Assembly (NCBI RefSeq): GCF_014522265.1
Contig: NZ_CP017024.1
Location: 655,501-719,500, forward strand
Origin: Pseudomonas oryzihabitans
Lineage (GTDB): Bacteria > Pseudomonadota > Gammaproteobacteria > Pseudomonadales > Pseudomonadaceae
Reading direction: 5' to 3'
DNA: 64,000 bases
How positions within the stretch are numbered: position 1 is the stretch's first letter; every line of letters starts with the position of its first letter. Under the pieces are notes generated by a model. That model saw only the letters and a program-made list of their open reading frames with translations. It was not told the origin of the DNA and did not search any database. Shown here one piece after another: positions 46,166 through 55,323 of the stretch. The translations under genes and the position numbers were made by a program.

Positions 46166-46954
46166 ATGCTCATCGACTTCAGCTCATGCAACGGCTTGCA
46201 CGCCGTGGCCCAGGACTATGCCCATGGCGAACGGGTGCCGCCCCATAGCCATCGCCAGGCGCAGCTGATCCATGCGCTCTGCGGCATCGTGATCGTCAAC
46301 ACCGCCCAGGGGCGCTGGGTGGTACCGCCCGGACGGGGCGTCTGGGTGCCCGCCGGCGAAGAGCACGACCTGCACCTGCTGGGCCGCGTCGAGGTGCGCA
46401 CCCTGTTCGTCGATCCGCAGGTACGGGCCGAGCTGCCGACGCGCTGCCAGCTGATCGCCGTCTCGCCGCTCCTGCGCGAACTCATCCTGGCCGCCCTGCC
46501 CCTGCCTGCCGACAGACTTGCCGAAGGGCGCGCCCACCATATTCTGCAGCTGATGCTCGACGAGTTGCAGGGCTCGCCCACCGCCGGACTGCACCTGCCC
46601 TGGCCGGGGGATGCCACCCTCGCTGAACTCTGCCGCCACCTGCGCCAGCACCCGGGCGAACGCTGGACGCTGACCGGCGCCGCCGCGCGACTGGCGGTCA
46701 GCGAGCGCACCCTGAGCCGACTGTTCCTCAAGGAGACCGGCCTGACCTTCGGCCAGTGGCTGCAGCGGGCGCGACTGGATTCCAGTCTGACCTCCCTGGC
46801 CGCCGGCCACGCCATCGTCGACGTCGCCCTGGACCACGGCTACGCCAGCCCCAGTGCCTTCGCTACCCGTTTCCGCCAGGTGCTGGGGGTATCGCCCTCG
46901 GCCTATCGCGGCCAGGCGGGTCTGCCCGACGCGGTCAGCCCCGCCGCGCCCTGA
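46166..46954 (+). CDS. AraC-family regulator, NimR-like
   Basis: Transcription factor of 262 residues. An N-terminal cupin half ([36 protein letters not shown]) is followed by two helix-turn-helix motifs ([20 protein letters not shown] and [20 protein letters not shown]). The cupin-AraC layout of about 260 residues matches NimR, which controls the efflux gene nimT in E. coli. Here a NimT-like transporter lies beside it. Its 3' end overlaps the convergent LeuA-like gene by 20 bp. Confidence 0.92.
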   Translation: MLIDFSSCNGLHAVAQDYAHGERVPPHSHRQAQLIHALCGIVIVNTAQGRWVVPPGRGVWVPAGEEHDLHLLGRVEVRTLFVDPQVRAELPTRCQLIAVSPLLRELILAALPLPADRLAEGRAHHILQLMLDELQGSPTAGLHLPWPGDATLAELCRHLRQHPGERWTLTGAAARLAVSERTLSRLFLKETGLTFGQWLQRARLDSSLTSLAAGHAIVDVALDHGYASPSAFATRFRQVLGVSPSAYRGQAGLPDAVSPAAP

Positions 46955-48005
46955 GTCCCAGCTCGGCCGGATCGACGAGTCCCAGGGCCGCGCCCTGCTC
47001 GGTATTGGCGGCCAGGGCCAGGCGACCGCCATAGGGATGGCGCGGATGGATACTCAGCTGATTGCAGGCTTCCACCACGCTGGCCACCTCCTCCAGACGG
47101 GAGAAGTCGATCCCCGGCGTGATCCCCTGGCTGTAGAGATTCAGCGCCAGGGTCACCAGGTCGACGTTGCCGGTGCGCTCGCCATTGCCGAACAGGCAGC
47201 CCTCCACCCGCGTGGCCCCGGCCAGCTGGGCCAGTTCGGCGCAGGCGACGCCGGTGCCGCGGTCGTTGTGCGGATGAACGCTGATGGTCACGTGGGGCGC
47301 CGGACCCAGGCCGCGGATGAAGCCCTCGATCTGATCGGCATAGACGTTGGGCGTGGCCACTTCCACCGTCGCCGGCAGATTGAGGATCAGCGGGCGGTCC
47401 GCCGACGGCTGCCAGGCCTCGCGCACCGCCTGGCAGATCTCCAGGGCGAAGTCCGCTTCGGTGAAGCAGAAGGTTTCGGGCGAATACTGATAAATCCAGG
47501 CCGTCTCCGGCTGGGCGTCGCACAGGGCACGCACCCGTTGGGTACCGGCCACCGCCATGGCCAGGGTGGCGGCGCGATCCTGGTCGAACACCACCCGGCG
47601 AAACAGCGGCGCGGTGGCGTTGTAGAGATGAACGATGGCGCGGGGTGCCCCGACCAGGGCCGCGAAGGTGCGCTCGATCAGTTCGCTGCGCGCCGGCGTC
47701 ATCACCTGCAGCCAGAGATCGTCCGGCAGGCCGTCCGCGGTGACCAGTTCGCGCACGAAATCGAAGTCGGTCTGGGACGCCGCCGGAAAGGCCACCTCGA
47801 TTTCCCGGTAGCCGATCGCCAGCAACAGGGCGAAGAAGCGCCGCTTGCGCTCCAGCCCCATGGGCTCGATCAGTGCCTGGTTGCCATCGCGCAGGTCGGT
47901 TGAGCACCAGCGCGGTGCCTGGGTCAGCTGACGGCCCGGCCATTGGCGGTCGGGTAACGAGGGCGCGGCGAAGGCGCGGTACTTGGTCTGGGGTTGCTTG
48001 AGCAT
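46935..48005 (-). CDS. Truncated LeuA-like (2-isopropylmalate synthase) catalytic domain protein
   Basis: A 356-residue protein resembling the TIM-barrel of LeuA2-type 2-isopropylmalate synthase (acetyl-CoA + 2-oxoisovalerate). [16 protein letters not shown] near 34, [51 protein letters not shown] (metal His pair) and [20 protein letters not shown] are clear. Canonical LeuA of Pseudomonas is about 555 residues. This one diverges after HPRHPYGG and stops 30 residues later, so it lacks the SGSHQDAI segment and the C-terminal leucine-binding domain. It may be a leucine-insensitive paralogue, an enzyme for another 2-oxoacid, or a decaying copy. No other leu genes adjoin it. The start has no strong ribosome site in view. 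Confidence 0.8.
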   Translation of the reverse strand: MLKQPQTKYRAFAAPSLPDRQWPGRQLTQAPRWCSTDLRDGNQALIEPMGLERKRRFFALLLAIGYREIEVAFPAASQTDFDFVRELVTADGLPDDLWLQVMTPARSELIERTFAALVGAPRAIVHLYNATAPLFRRVVFDQDRAATLAMAVAGTQRVRALCDAQPETAWIYQYSPETFCFTEADFALEICQAVREAWQPSADRPLILNLPATVEVATPNVYADQIEGFIRGLGPAPHVTISVHPHNDRGTGVACAELAQLAGATRVEGCLFGNGERTGNVDLVTLALNLYSQGITPGIDFSRLEEVASVVEACNQLSIHPRHPYGGRLALAANTEQGAALGLVDPAELGLRARRG

Positions 48006-48102
48006 GGGGGACTCCAGGGCTGGGCCTCAGAGTCTGACCGCCCCACCGGTCCGCTGCGCTCGCGAGCAGGACAGCCCCCTGCGCGATCCGGACAGCGACG
48101 GG

Positions 48103-48133
48103 CGAAAAAAACCGCCGGGGAAGGCCCCGGCGG
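48103..48133 (-). terminator. Terminator of the minus-strand MFS gene
   Basis: CCGCCGGGG and CCCCGGCGG form a 9-bp stem with loop AAGG; on the minus strand it is followed by TTTTTTT, 23 bp after the MFS stop. Confidence 0.92.
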
Positions 48134-48155
48134 CTTCTCTGTCAGCGCTCCCAGG

Positions 48156-49517
48156 TCAGCCCACCGAGATGCGCTCCAGCGGCACCGGCTTGAGTCGTGG
48201 CGTGAGCACATGGATGACCACGATGGCCACCAGGTAGGCACTGCCGGCGACGATGAAGATCGGCTGGTAGGACTTGAAGATCTCCAGGATGTAGCCGTTG
48301 TAGGTGGTCATCAGCATGCCGCCAATGGCGCCGGCGGTACCGCCGATGCCGATCACCGAGGCCACGGCTTCCTTGGGGAAGAGGTCCGACGGCAGCGTCA
48401 TCAGGTTGGCCGACCAGGCCTGGTGGGCCGCGGCGGCGAGGCCGATGATGCCGACCACCAGCCAGAGGCTGGAGACGAACTGGGCAGTGACGATGGGCAC
48501 GACCGCCAGGGCGCAGAGCAGCATGGTGGTCTTGCGCGCCAGGTTGGCGCTGCGGCCCAGCTTCATCTGCTTGGAAGAGCCCCAGCCGCCCATCACCGAA
48601 CCGATGTCGGCGAGGATGTAGATGGCGATCAGCGGCGGACCGAAGGATTTCAGATTCAGGCCGTAGGTCTTGCCGAGAAAGTCCGGCAGCCAGAACAGGT
48701 ACAGCCACCAGATCGGATCGGTGAGGAACTTGCCGGCGGCATAGGCCCAGGTCTCGCGGAAGGTCAGCAGCTTGAACCAGGAGATCTTGGTCGGGGCGCT
48801 CGGGGTAGCCGCCACCGGGGAGCCGTCGTCGGCCTGGATATAGGCCAGCTCTTCACGACTCACCTTGGGGTGCTCGTGGGGGCGGCGATAGATCAGTAGC
48901 CAGGCGATCAGCCACAGGGCGGTGACGATGCCGATGGAGATGAATGCCGCGCGCCAGCCCCAGGCCAGGGTGATGGCCGGAACCAGCAAAGGTGTGATGA
49001 TCGGACCCATGGCAGTGCCGGCGTTGAACAGCCCGGTGGCCTGGGCGCGTTCCTTTTGCGGAAACCATTCCGACACCGCCTTGAGGCTGGCCGGAAAGCT
49101 TCCGGACTCGCCGAAGCCGAGGGTGAAGCGCACCAGCACGAAGTGGGTGACGGTATGGGCGATGCCGTGACCGATGCTGGCGATGGTCCAGATGGTGAAG
49201 GCCAGGGCATAGCCGATGCGCACCCCGACCTTGTCGATGATGCGGCCAAAGGTCAGGAAGCCGATGGCATAGGCGCATTGGAACCAGAACACGATCTTGG
49301 CGTAGTCGGTCTCCGTCCAGCCCAGGTCCGCCTGCAGCGTGGGCTTGAGGATGCCGATCATCTGGCGATCGATGTAGTTGATGCCGATGGCGATGAACAG
49401 CAGGGCGCAGATCAGCCAGCGGTAGCGGGTGATGCGGGAGGCTTGCTGGGTAGCGGCGACGGGCGGGACCTGCGGCCGCAGGGCGGACTCCGTCTCGGGA
49501 GTGACCTGGATAGTCAT
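48156..49517 (-). CDS. MFS transporter, anion:cation symporter family (ExuT-like)
   Basis: Twelve-helix symporter of 453 residues in the ACS group, whose members import hexuronates, galactonate, glucarate or other organic acids with protons. INYIDRQMIGILKPTLQADLG near 45 (given by INYIDRQMIG) is the ACS/ExuT helix-1 motif. GRIIDKVGVRIGYALAF is the loop 2-3 MFS motif, and GFGESGSFPASLKAVSEWFP the helix-4 one. WWLYLFWLPDFLGKTYGLNL fits ExuT. It is a single gene with its own terminator and a palindrome upstream. The substrate is uncertain. It lies 7 kb from the fucose cluster, which has no transporter, so a role there is possible but not shown. Confidence 0.88.
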   Translation of the reverse strand: MTIQVTPETESALRPQVPPVAATQQASRITRYRWLICALLFIAIGINYIDRQMIGILKPTLQADLGWTETDYAKIVFWFQCAYAIGFLTFGRIIDKVGVRIGYALAFTIWTIASIGHGIAHTVTHFVLVRFTLGFGESGSFPASLKAVSEWFPQKERAQATGLFNAGTAMGPIITPLLVPAITLAWGWRAAFISIGIVTALWLIAWLLIYRRPHEHPKVSREELAYIQADDGSPVAATPSAPTKISWFKLLTFRETWAYAAGKFLTDPIWWLYLFWLPDFLGKTYGLNLKSFGPPLIAIYILADIGSVMGGWGSSKQMKLGRSANLARKTTMLLCALAVVPIVTAQFVSSLWLVVGIIGLAAAAHQAWSANLMTLPSDLFPKEAVASVIGIGGTAGAIGGMLMTTYNGYILEIFKSYQPIFIVAGSAYLVAIVVIHVLTPRLKPVPLERISVG

Positions 49518-49588
49518 TGAATGGGCTTCCTGACTTGTTGTTATTGACCGGCGTGAACCGGGGTCGTTGGAAAGCTGTTACCAGATAT

Positions 49589-49606
49589 TCATATGACATC
49601 GTATGA
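49589..49606. promoter_or_regulatory. Palindromic candidate operator of the ExuT-like gene
   Basis: TCATAT-GACATC-GTATGA, inverted with one mismatch, lies 72-89 bp upstream of the transporter start. Size and symmetry suit a GntR/FCD-type repressor, but no such gene is adjacent. Confidence 0.45.
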
Positions 49607-49791
49607 GTGACTTTCGAAGGTGTCAATCCACCCAAAGCAGAGTGGTCAGACATCTCTCAAGAGGCTAGACCCGGGCCGCTCAAGCCCGCCCTGGTGCTCG
49701 CGCCGGGCACCCGCCCGGCCCCTGGACACCGCCGTGAAGAATCTGTGACGCGCCTGGCACTTTCTCATCCCGGGCCGTCTAATGCCGGTCT

Positions 49792-51921
49792 TTGAAGCGA
49801 AGCCGTCGCCTCATCCCTCCTGCCGAGCCTGCCGTGCCTGTCGCCGACATCCCTTCCCTGCTGGCGCGCCTTGCCGAGCTGGAGCAGAGCAATGAGCAGC
49901 TGCGCCAGCAGCTCGACGCCCGCGTTGCGCCTCCTGAAAACAGCACGACCCTGGCCAGCGAACGCTACCAGTTCCTGTTCAACGCCATGGATGAAGGCTT
50001 CTGCATCATCGAATTCATCGACGGCCCCCTTGGGCCGCTGAGCGACTACGTGCATGTCGAGGCCAATCCGGCCTATGCCGCCCATGCCGGCATTCCCAAC
50101 GTGGTGGGCCAGAAGTTGCGCGACATGGTCGGCGACGAGGCCCAGGCCTGGCTGGATCGCTATGGCCATGTGCTGCGTACGGGCGAAGCCATCCGCTTCG
50201 AGCAGGAACTGGTGGCCACCGGGCGCTACCTGGAGCTGACCGCCTTTCGCATCGAGCCGGCCAGCCGCCGCCAGGTCGCCGTGCTGTTCCAGGACATCAC
50301 CCCACGCAAGCGCGCCGAGGTGGCCCTGCGGCAACTCAACGAAACCCTCGAAGAGCGGGTGCAGGCGGCGCTGGTCGCCAATCGCATCCTGGCCAACGTG
50401 GTGGACGCCGCCAGCTCCATGATCCACGTACTGGACTTCGATTTCCGCTGGCTGGCGGTCAACGGCTCCGGCGCCGAGGTGTTCGAAGAGGTGATCGGGG
50501 TAAGGCCGCGCATCGGCGACTCCTTCAGCGAAAGCCTGAAGCGGCGGCCTGACCTGCGTGACGGCATCCTCGCGCACTGGCGCCGCGCCTTCGCCGGCGA
50601 GACGTTCAGCACCATCATCTCGGTGCACAGGGGATCGCTGCAGCATCATTACGAATTGCAATTCAGTCCGCTGCTCGACGCCGAGGGCCAGCGCATCGGC
50701 GCCTATCAGTTCGCCTATGACGTCACCGAGCGCCTCAACGAGCAGGAGCGCATCCGGCTCATGGAAGAAGCCCTGCGGCAATCGCAGAAGATGGAGGCCG
50801 TCGGCCAGCTCACCGGTGGCATCGCCCATGACTTCAACAACCTGCTGACCGGCATCCTCGGTTCGCTGGAATTGCTCGACCTGCGCCTGCGCCAGGGCCG
50901 GCTGCAGGACCTCGAGCGCTACACCGGCACCGCCCGCAGCGCCGCCCAGCGCGCCGCCGCCCTGACCCACCGGTTGCTGGCCTTTTCCCGTCGCCAGACC
51001 CTGGATCCGCAGCCGGTGGCCCTGGAGCAACTGGTCATCGGTCTGGAAGACCTCATCCAGCGCAGCATCGGCCCGCAGATCGCCCTGGAGCGCGAGGCCG
51101 ATCCCAGGCTCTGGCTGACCCACATCGACGGCGCGCAGCTGGAAAACGCCCTGCTCAACCTCTGCCTCAACGCCCGCGACGCCATGCCCGACGGCGGGCG
51201 CATCCGTATCGTCCTGAGCAACGAGCGCCTGGACGAGACCCAGGCCGAGCGCCAGGCGCTGCCCCCGGGTGACTATGTGCGCCTGAGCGTGGGCGATACC
51301 GGCAGCGGCATGAGCGACGAGGTGCTCGACAGGGCCTTCGACCCCTTCTTCACCACCAAACCCATTGGCCAGGGCACCGGCCTGGGATTGTCCATGGTGC
51401 ACGGCTTCGTGCTGCAGTCGGGTGGCGAGATCCGCATCGACTCCGCGCCCGGCGCCGGTACCTGGGTACATCTCTATCTGCCGCGCCAGCGCCTGGCACC
51501 GGTGGCCAGCGCGCCGATCTATCCCGAGCTCGAACCCAGCCGGCCCGGCCGGGGCGAGACCATCCTGGTGGTGGATGACGAGCCGACCATCCGCACCCTG
51601 CTGGTGGATGCCATGCTCGCCCAGGGCTACCAGGTGCTGGAGGCAGCCGATGCCGCCACCGCCCTGGCACTGGTCACGTCTGCTACCCCTCTGGATCTGC
51701 TGGTGACCGACGTCGGCCTGCCGGGGACGCTCAATGGCCGCCAGCTGGCCGATGCCTTGCGCCGGCTACGGCCGCAGTTGCCGGTGCTGTTCATCACCGG
51801 CTATGCCGAGGCCAATGTCATCGGGGACGGCGATCTCGACGCCGGCATGCGGGTCCTGACCAAGCCCTTCACCCTGGATACCCTTGAGCGACGGATCCAG
51901 GCGATGCTGCAGCCGTCCTGA
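49792..51921 (+). CDS. Hybrid histidine kinase with PAS domains and C-terminal receiver
   Basis: Soluble sensor kinase of about 709 residues with no membrane helix. A coiled coil (about 20-45, [20 protein letters not shown]) precedes PAS 1 (about 55-180) and PAS 2 (about 195-315). The kinase core has the H-box [20 protein letters not shown] (His near 344) of the HWE/HisKA_4-like 'HDFNN' type, N-box [16 protein letters not shown], and G-boxes GDTGSGMSD and [13 protein letters not shown] receiver ([16 protein letters not shown], acceptor Asp in [16 protein letters not shown]) ends the protein. The start is uncertain: TTG at 49792 or GTG at 49834, neither with a good ribosome site. Signal and partner unknown. 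Confidence 0.9.
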   Translation: MKRSRRLIPPAEPAVPVADIPSLLARLAELEQSNEQLRQQLDARVAPPENSTTLASERYQFLFNAMDEGFCIIEFIDGPLGPLSDYVHVEANPAYAAHAGIPNVVGQKLRDMVGDEAQAWLDRYGHVLRTGEAIRFEQELVATGRYLELTAFRIEPASRRQVAVLFQDITPRKRAEVALRQLNETLEERVQAALVANRILANVVDAASSMIHVLDFDFRWLAVNGSGAEVFEEVIGVRPRIGDSFSESLKRRPDLRDGILAHWRRAFAGETFSTIISVHRGSLQHHYELQFSPLLDAEGQRIGAYQFAYDVTERLNEQERIRLMEEALRQSQKMEAVGQLTGGIAHDFNNLLTGILGSLELLDLRLRQGRLQDLERYTGTARSAAQRAAALTHRLLAFSRRQTLDPQPVALEQLVIGLEDLIQRSIGPQIALEREADPRLWLTHIDGAQLENALLNLCLNARDAMPDGGRIRIVLSNERLDETQAERQALPPGDYVRLSVGDTGSGMSDEVLDRAFDPFFTTKPIGQGTGLGLSMVHGFVLQSGGEIRIDSAPGAGTWVHLYLPRQRLAPVASAPIYPELEPSRPGRGETILVVDDEPTIRTLLVDAMLAQGYQVLEAADAATALALVTSATPLDLLVTDVGLPGTLNGRQLADALRRLRPQLPVLFITGYAEANVIGDGDLDAGMRVLTKPFTLDTLERRIQAMLQPS

Positions 51922-51940
51922 GCGGCGACCGGGCAACATG

Positions 51941-51959
51941 TGATAGCTCTTTGCTATCA
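51941..51959 (+). other. Short hairpin after the hybrid kinase
   Basis: TGATAGC and GCTATCA form a 7-bp stem around a 5-nt loop, 20 bp after the kinase stop. It lacks a T-run; it may be a weak terminator or an operator. Confidence 0.4.
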
Positions 51960-51993
51960 TCCGCCCTCTGCGTCGCTACCCGTGCCCTCGCCC

Positions 51994-52077
51994 ATGGACA
52001 AGCTCTCCCTGCTTCACCTGCTGCTGATCTTTACCACCATCGCCTGCATGGCCCTGCTGGCCGAGTTGATTCGCTAG
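51994..52077 (+). CDS. Candidate 27-residue single-helix membrane peptide
   Basis: The short frame reads MDKLSLLHLLLIFTTIAC then MALLAELIR: charged ends around about 19 hydrophobic residues, a typical one-helix small membrane protein. A GTG four codons upstream (51982) is an alternative start. The ribosome site is weak, which lowers confidence. It lies between the kinase and a strong plus-strand terminator (52162-52189). Confidence 0.35.
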   Translation: MDKLSLLHLLLIFTTIACMALLAELIR

Positions 52078-52080
52078 CGG

Positions 52081-52189
52081 CGTTAAGGCAGCCATAAGGC
52101 GGGCGGTGGCAAGCTCTCCTCCATGCCGAAAGGCATCGTAGAAGCTGACATCTGCGCTTTTAGCCCGGGAGGATCCCGGGCTTTTTTTT
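52081..52189 (+). ncRNA. Candidate small RNA with GAAA-loop hairpin and strong terminator
   Basis: After the small peptide frame there is a hairpin ATGCC-GAAA-GGCAT (52122-52135) with a GNRA tetraloop, then a long-U terminator. No protein-coding frame fits between. The layout resembles a trans-acting sRNA or the 3' part of a short mRNA. The 5' end is uncertain and no family was recognised. Confidence 0.4.
52162..52189 (+). terminator. Strong Rho-independent terminator
   Basis: AGCCCGGGA/TCCCGGGCT stem with a short GGA-type loop followed by eight Ts on the plus strand. Confidence 0.92.
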
Positions 52190-52291
52190 CGCGTCGACAA
52201 AATGCGCAGCAGTCCACGGGTCCGCGCTTTGCCACTGCAGCGCCCTCTGCCGGGCCTGGCAAGATGAGGCTCAGGTCCAGGAGGGACAGTC

Positions 52292-52573
52292 ATGATCACC
52301 AGGATGCCGTCAGCCCACGCTCAGTCGCTCGCCTTCGATGTCTGCCCCCTCGGCGCCGACGTCCAGTCCCTGTCCATCGATCTGCTCCGCCAGGGCTTTC
52401 TGGCGCTGGATCATCATGGCCAGCTGGACATGAGTCGCGAGCTCAAGCGCCAGTTGCGCGAGCGGCTGGTCGAACAACTGGATGCCCAGCTGCCCGCGGT
52501 CGCGGCCGCCGCGCTGGAACGCTCCACCCCGCAACCGCAGGCCTTGCCGCAGCGTCGCAGCCGCGGCGGCTGA
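52292..52573 (+). CDS. Small hypothetical protein
   Basis: Unrecognised soluble protein of 93 residues. The central part (LDMSRELKRQLRERLVEQLD) is a charged amphipathic helix; the ends are low complexity (PQPQALPQRRSRGG). A strong AGGAGGGA ribosome site lies 7 nt before the ATG, which is the main support for a real gene. No signal peptide or membrane segment. It is convergent with the aldolase gene. Confidence 0.65.
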   Translation: MITRMPSAHAQSLAFDVCPLGADVQSLSIDLLRQGFLALDHHGQLDMSRELKRQLRERLVEQLDAQLPAVAAAALERSTPQPQALPQRRSRGG

Positions 52574-52582
52574 CCGTCCCTT

Positions 52583-53365
52583 TCAGTCCCGATAATCCGG
52601 CTCCAGCCGCAGCAGCTGGCGCTTCACGCTTTCCAGATGCAGCCGGGCGCTGTCGGCGTTGCCCTGCAGCAGCTGCTGGCAGGCGGCGTGCGCGATGGCC
52701 GGTGCCACTGGCTTCAACGGCCGGCCGCTGGCCATGGCCTTGAGTTGCACCTCGGCGGCGCGCTCCAGGTAGTAGAGATCATCCCAGGCCTCGGCGATGC
52801 TCGGTCCCAGCACCAGCGGTCCGTGATTCTTCAGCATGACCACCGCCGCGTCACCCGCCGCCCGGGCAATGCGTTCGCCTTCGGCCGCATCCAGCGCCAG
52901 GCCGTTGTAGTCCTCGTCCACGCTCAGGCGGTCATAGAACTTCAGCGCGGTCTGCCCGGCCCAGACGAAGGGGTCGCCCTCCAGCAGGCAGAGCGCCGTG
53001 GCGTGGGGCATATGGGTGTGGAAGGCCGCCCGCGCCTGGGGATTGAGCCGGTGCAGCTGGGCATGGATATAAAAGGCGGTGGCCTCGGGTGCCCCCTCCC
53101 CCACGACCACACCGCCCGCGAAGTCGCAGATCAGCAGCGCGGACGCCGTAACCTCGGCGAAGGCCAGGCCATAGGGATTGACCAGGAACAGGTCGTCGTG
53201 GCCGGGCACCACGAAGGAAAAGTGATTGCAGATCCCCTCGCCCAGGCCCAGGCGGGCGGCCATGCGAAAACAGGCGGCGAGATCGATGCGGGCCTGGCGG
53301 ATGACCGGGGTATCCAGATCAGGGTGACGGGTAGCGGCGACGGTACTCTCGAAGGCGTGGGCCAT
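52583..53365 (-). CDS. Class II aldolase/adducin-family protein
   Basis: Cytoplasmic Zn-dependent protein of 260 residues. NHFSFVVPGHDDLFLVNPYG near 48, HTHMPHATALC near 118 (the metal His pair) and MLKNHGPLVLGPSIAEAWDD near 178 (third His) are the class II aldolase signatures. Family members include fuculose-phosphate aldolase and decarboxylase-like proteins; Pseudomonas homologues of this length are often simply 'class II aldolase'. No sugar kinase or isomerase is beside it, and the fucose pathway of this window does not need an aldolase. Substrate unknown. Confidence 0.88.
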   Translation of the reverse strand: MAHAFESTVAATRHPDLDTPVIRQARIDLAACFRMAARLGLGEGICNHFSFVVPGHDDLFLVNPYGLAFAEVTASALLICDFAGGVVVGEGAPEATAFYIHAQLHRLNPQARAAFHTHMPHATALCLLEGDPFVWAGQTALKFYDRLSVDEDYNGLALDAAEGERIARAAGDAAVVMLKNHGPLVLGPSIAEAWDDLYYLERAAEVQLKAMASGRPLKPVAPAIAHAACQQLLQGNADSARLHLESVKRQLLRLEPDYRD

Positions 53366-53416
53366 GGGCAGCTCCTTGGACGGGGACCCAGCCGTTGCAC
53401 AAAGGATGCCGCCCCC

Positions 53417-53434
53417 CTGTCATGGCGTTGTCAT
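53417..53434 (+). promoter_or_regulatory. Pho box upstream of the phosphodiesterase gene
   Basis: CTGTCAT-GGCG-TTGTCAT: two 7-bp direct repeats differing at one base with a 4-bp linker, a very close PhoB site, 65-82 bp before the start codon. Confidence 0.88.
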
Positions 53435-53498
53435 CATAAAATTGCAGCAATCCCTTGTTACATCTCTGCTGTCTTTCCACCTGCGCAGAGAATCTTCC

Positions 53499-55316
53499 AT
53501 GACGCTCCTTCCTACCCGTCTTGCCCGTGCCTGCAGTCTCGCCCTACTTGCCAGCTCGGCCGTCATGGCCGCGGAACCGGCGCGCAACGTCATCCTCTTC
53601 ATCCCCGATGGCCTGCGCGCCAACATCGTCGATGCCCAGACCGCACCGAATCTGGCCCAGCTGCGGCGCGAGGGCGTGAACTTCCAGAACAGCCACTCGC
53701 TGTTCCCGACCTTCACCACGCCCAATGCCTCGGCCCTGGCCACCGGGCACTACCTGGGCGACACCGGGGATTTCAGTAACACGATCTACACCGCCTTCCC
53801 GGTTCCAGGGGCGAACAACAGCGTCACACCCTTCCTGGAAAACGACGAGGTCCTGGGCGACGTCGACGAACATTTCGCCGGCAACTACCTGGACGAGGAA
53901 ACCCTGCTCGCCGCCGCGCGCCAGGCGGGCCTCTCCACCGCCGCCGTCGGCAAGCTCGGCCCGGTGGCCATCCAGGACGTAACCGCCCGCGACGGCGAGA
54001 AGACGGTGATCGTCGACGACTCCACCGGCCATCCCACCGGCATTCCCCTGAGCGCGGCCATGCAGGACGCCCTGAAACAGGCCGGTCTGCCGCTGGAAGC
54101 CCCGAGCCGGGGCGCCAACGGCAAGGCCGGCAACGCCACCACGCCGGGCACCCTGAGCGCCAACGTCGAGCAGCAGCGCTACTTCCTCGATGTCACCAAC
54201 CAGGTGCTGCTGCCGCGCTTCAAGGAAAGCGGCAAGCCCTTCGTGCTGGTGTTCTGGTCGCGCGATCCCGACGGCACCCAGCACAACCAGGGCGACAGCC
54301 TGGGCAAGGTCACCCCGGGCATCAACGGCCCCACCAGCCTGGCCGCCATCCGCAACGTCGATGCCAACCTTGGCGCCCTGCGCGCCCGGCTGAAGGAACT
54401 GGGCCTGGACGGCAACACCGACATCTTCGTCAGCGCCGACCACGGCTTCTCCACCATTTCCAAGGAGAGCAAGACCAGTCCGGCGGCCAAGGCCAGCTAC
54501 CCCGACGTGCCCAAGGGGCAGCTGCCGCCCGGCTTCCTCGCCCTGGATCTCGCCGCCGCGCTGAACTTGCCGCTGCTCGATCCGGACGCCAAGGGCGCTG
54601 CGGTGGCGATGGACCAGGGCCAGCACCCGAGCAAGGCCAATGGCCTGATCGGCCCCGACGCGGCCAAGCCGGAGGTGGTGGTGGCGGCCAACGGCGGTTC
54701 GGACCTGGTCTATCTGCCCCAGGGCGATGCCAAGGCGCTGGCGCCCAAGGTGGTCGCGGCGCTGCTCAAGCAGGATTACGTCAGCGGCCTGTTCGTCGAC
54801 GACGACCTGGGCAAGATCCCCGGCACCCTGCCGCTCTCGGCGATCAACCTCAAGGGCTCGGCGCTCACCCCCTATCCGGCCATCGTGGTCAACTTCCGCT
54901 CCTATGACAGCGGCTGCGGCAAACCCGACGTCTGCGCCGTGGAAGTGGCCGACACCGGGCTGCAGCAGGGCCAGGGCATGCACGGCAGCTTCAGCCGCGG
55001 CGATACCCACAACTTCATGGCGGCCATCGGTCCGGACTTCCGCAAGGGCTTCGTCGACCTGAGTCCGGTCAGCAACGCCGACGTCGGCCAGACCCTGGCG
55101 CACCTGCTGCACCTGGAGATCCCGGCCAAGGGGCAACTGGTCGGTCGGGTGATCGGCGAGAGTCTGGAGGGCGGCAAGCCGGTCAAGGCCAGCCACCAGG
55201 TGCAGCGCTCGGCACCGGCGGCGGGCGGGCTGGTCACCGAACTCAAGACCCAGAATGTCGGCGACACCCGCTACTTCGATGCCGCCGGCTTCAAGGGACG
55301 CTCGGTCGGGCTGTGA
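53499..55316 (+). CDS. Exported alkaline-phosphatase-superfamily phosphodiesterase/nucleotide pyrophosphatase
   Basis: Periplasmic or secreted metalloenzyme of 605 residues. Signal peptide ...CSLALLASSAVMA ends near residue 24. NVILFIPDGLRANIVD near 30 supplies a metal Asp. FPTFTTPNASALATGHYLG near 77 carries the likely Thr nucleophile. FWSRDPDGTQHNQGD near 260 and SADHGFSTI near 312 give the remaining metal ligands. The family cleaves phosphodiester or phosphonate bonds. The ATG at 53499 gives a complete signal peptide; the frame opens earlier at 53364 over the promoter. A near-perfect Pho box upstream makes it a phosphate-scavenging enzyme, linking it to pstSCAB. Confidence 0.9.
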   Translation: MTLLPTRLARACSLALLASSAVMAAEPARNVILFIPDGLRANIVDAQTAPNLAQLRREGVNFQNSHSLFPTFTTPNASALATGHYLGDTGDFSNTIYTAFPVPGANNSVTPFLENDEVLGDVDEHFAGNYLDEETLLAAARQAGLSTAAVGKLGPVAIQDVTARDGEKTVIVDDSTGHPTGIPLSAAMQDALKQAGLPLEAPSRGANGKAGNATTPGTLSANVEQQRYFLDVTNQVLLPRFKESGKPFVLVFWSRDPDGTQHNQGDSLGKVTPGINGPTSLAAIRNVDANLGALRARLKELGLDGNTDIFVSADHGFSTISKESKTSPAAKASYPDVPKGQLPPGFLALDLAAALNLPLLDPDAKGAAVAMDQGQHPSKANGLIGPDAAKPEVVVAANGGSDLVYLPQGDAKALAPKVVAALLKQDYVSGLFVDDDLGKIPGTLPLSAINLKGSALTPYPAIVVNFRSYDSGCGKPDVCAVEVADTGLQQGQGMHGSFSRGDTHNFMAAIGPDFRKGFVDLSPVSNADVGQTLAHLLHLEIPAKGQLVGRVIGESLEGGKPVKASHQVQRSAPAAGGLVTELKTQNVGDTRYFDAAGFKGRSVGL

Positions 55317-55323
55317 TCCATGC

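Noticed and set aside
45589-46191. N-terminal extension of the minus-strand MFS gene
   Set aside because: It would overlap the MarR gene and its operator; the ATG at 45588 has a ribosome site and precedes helix 1.
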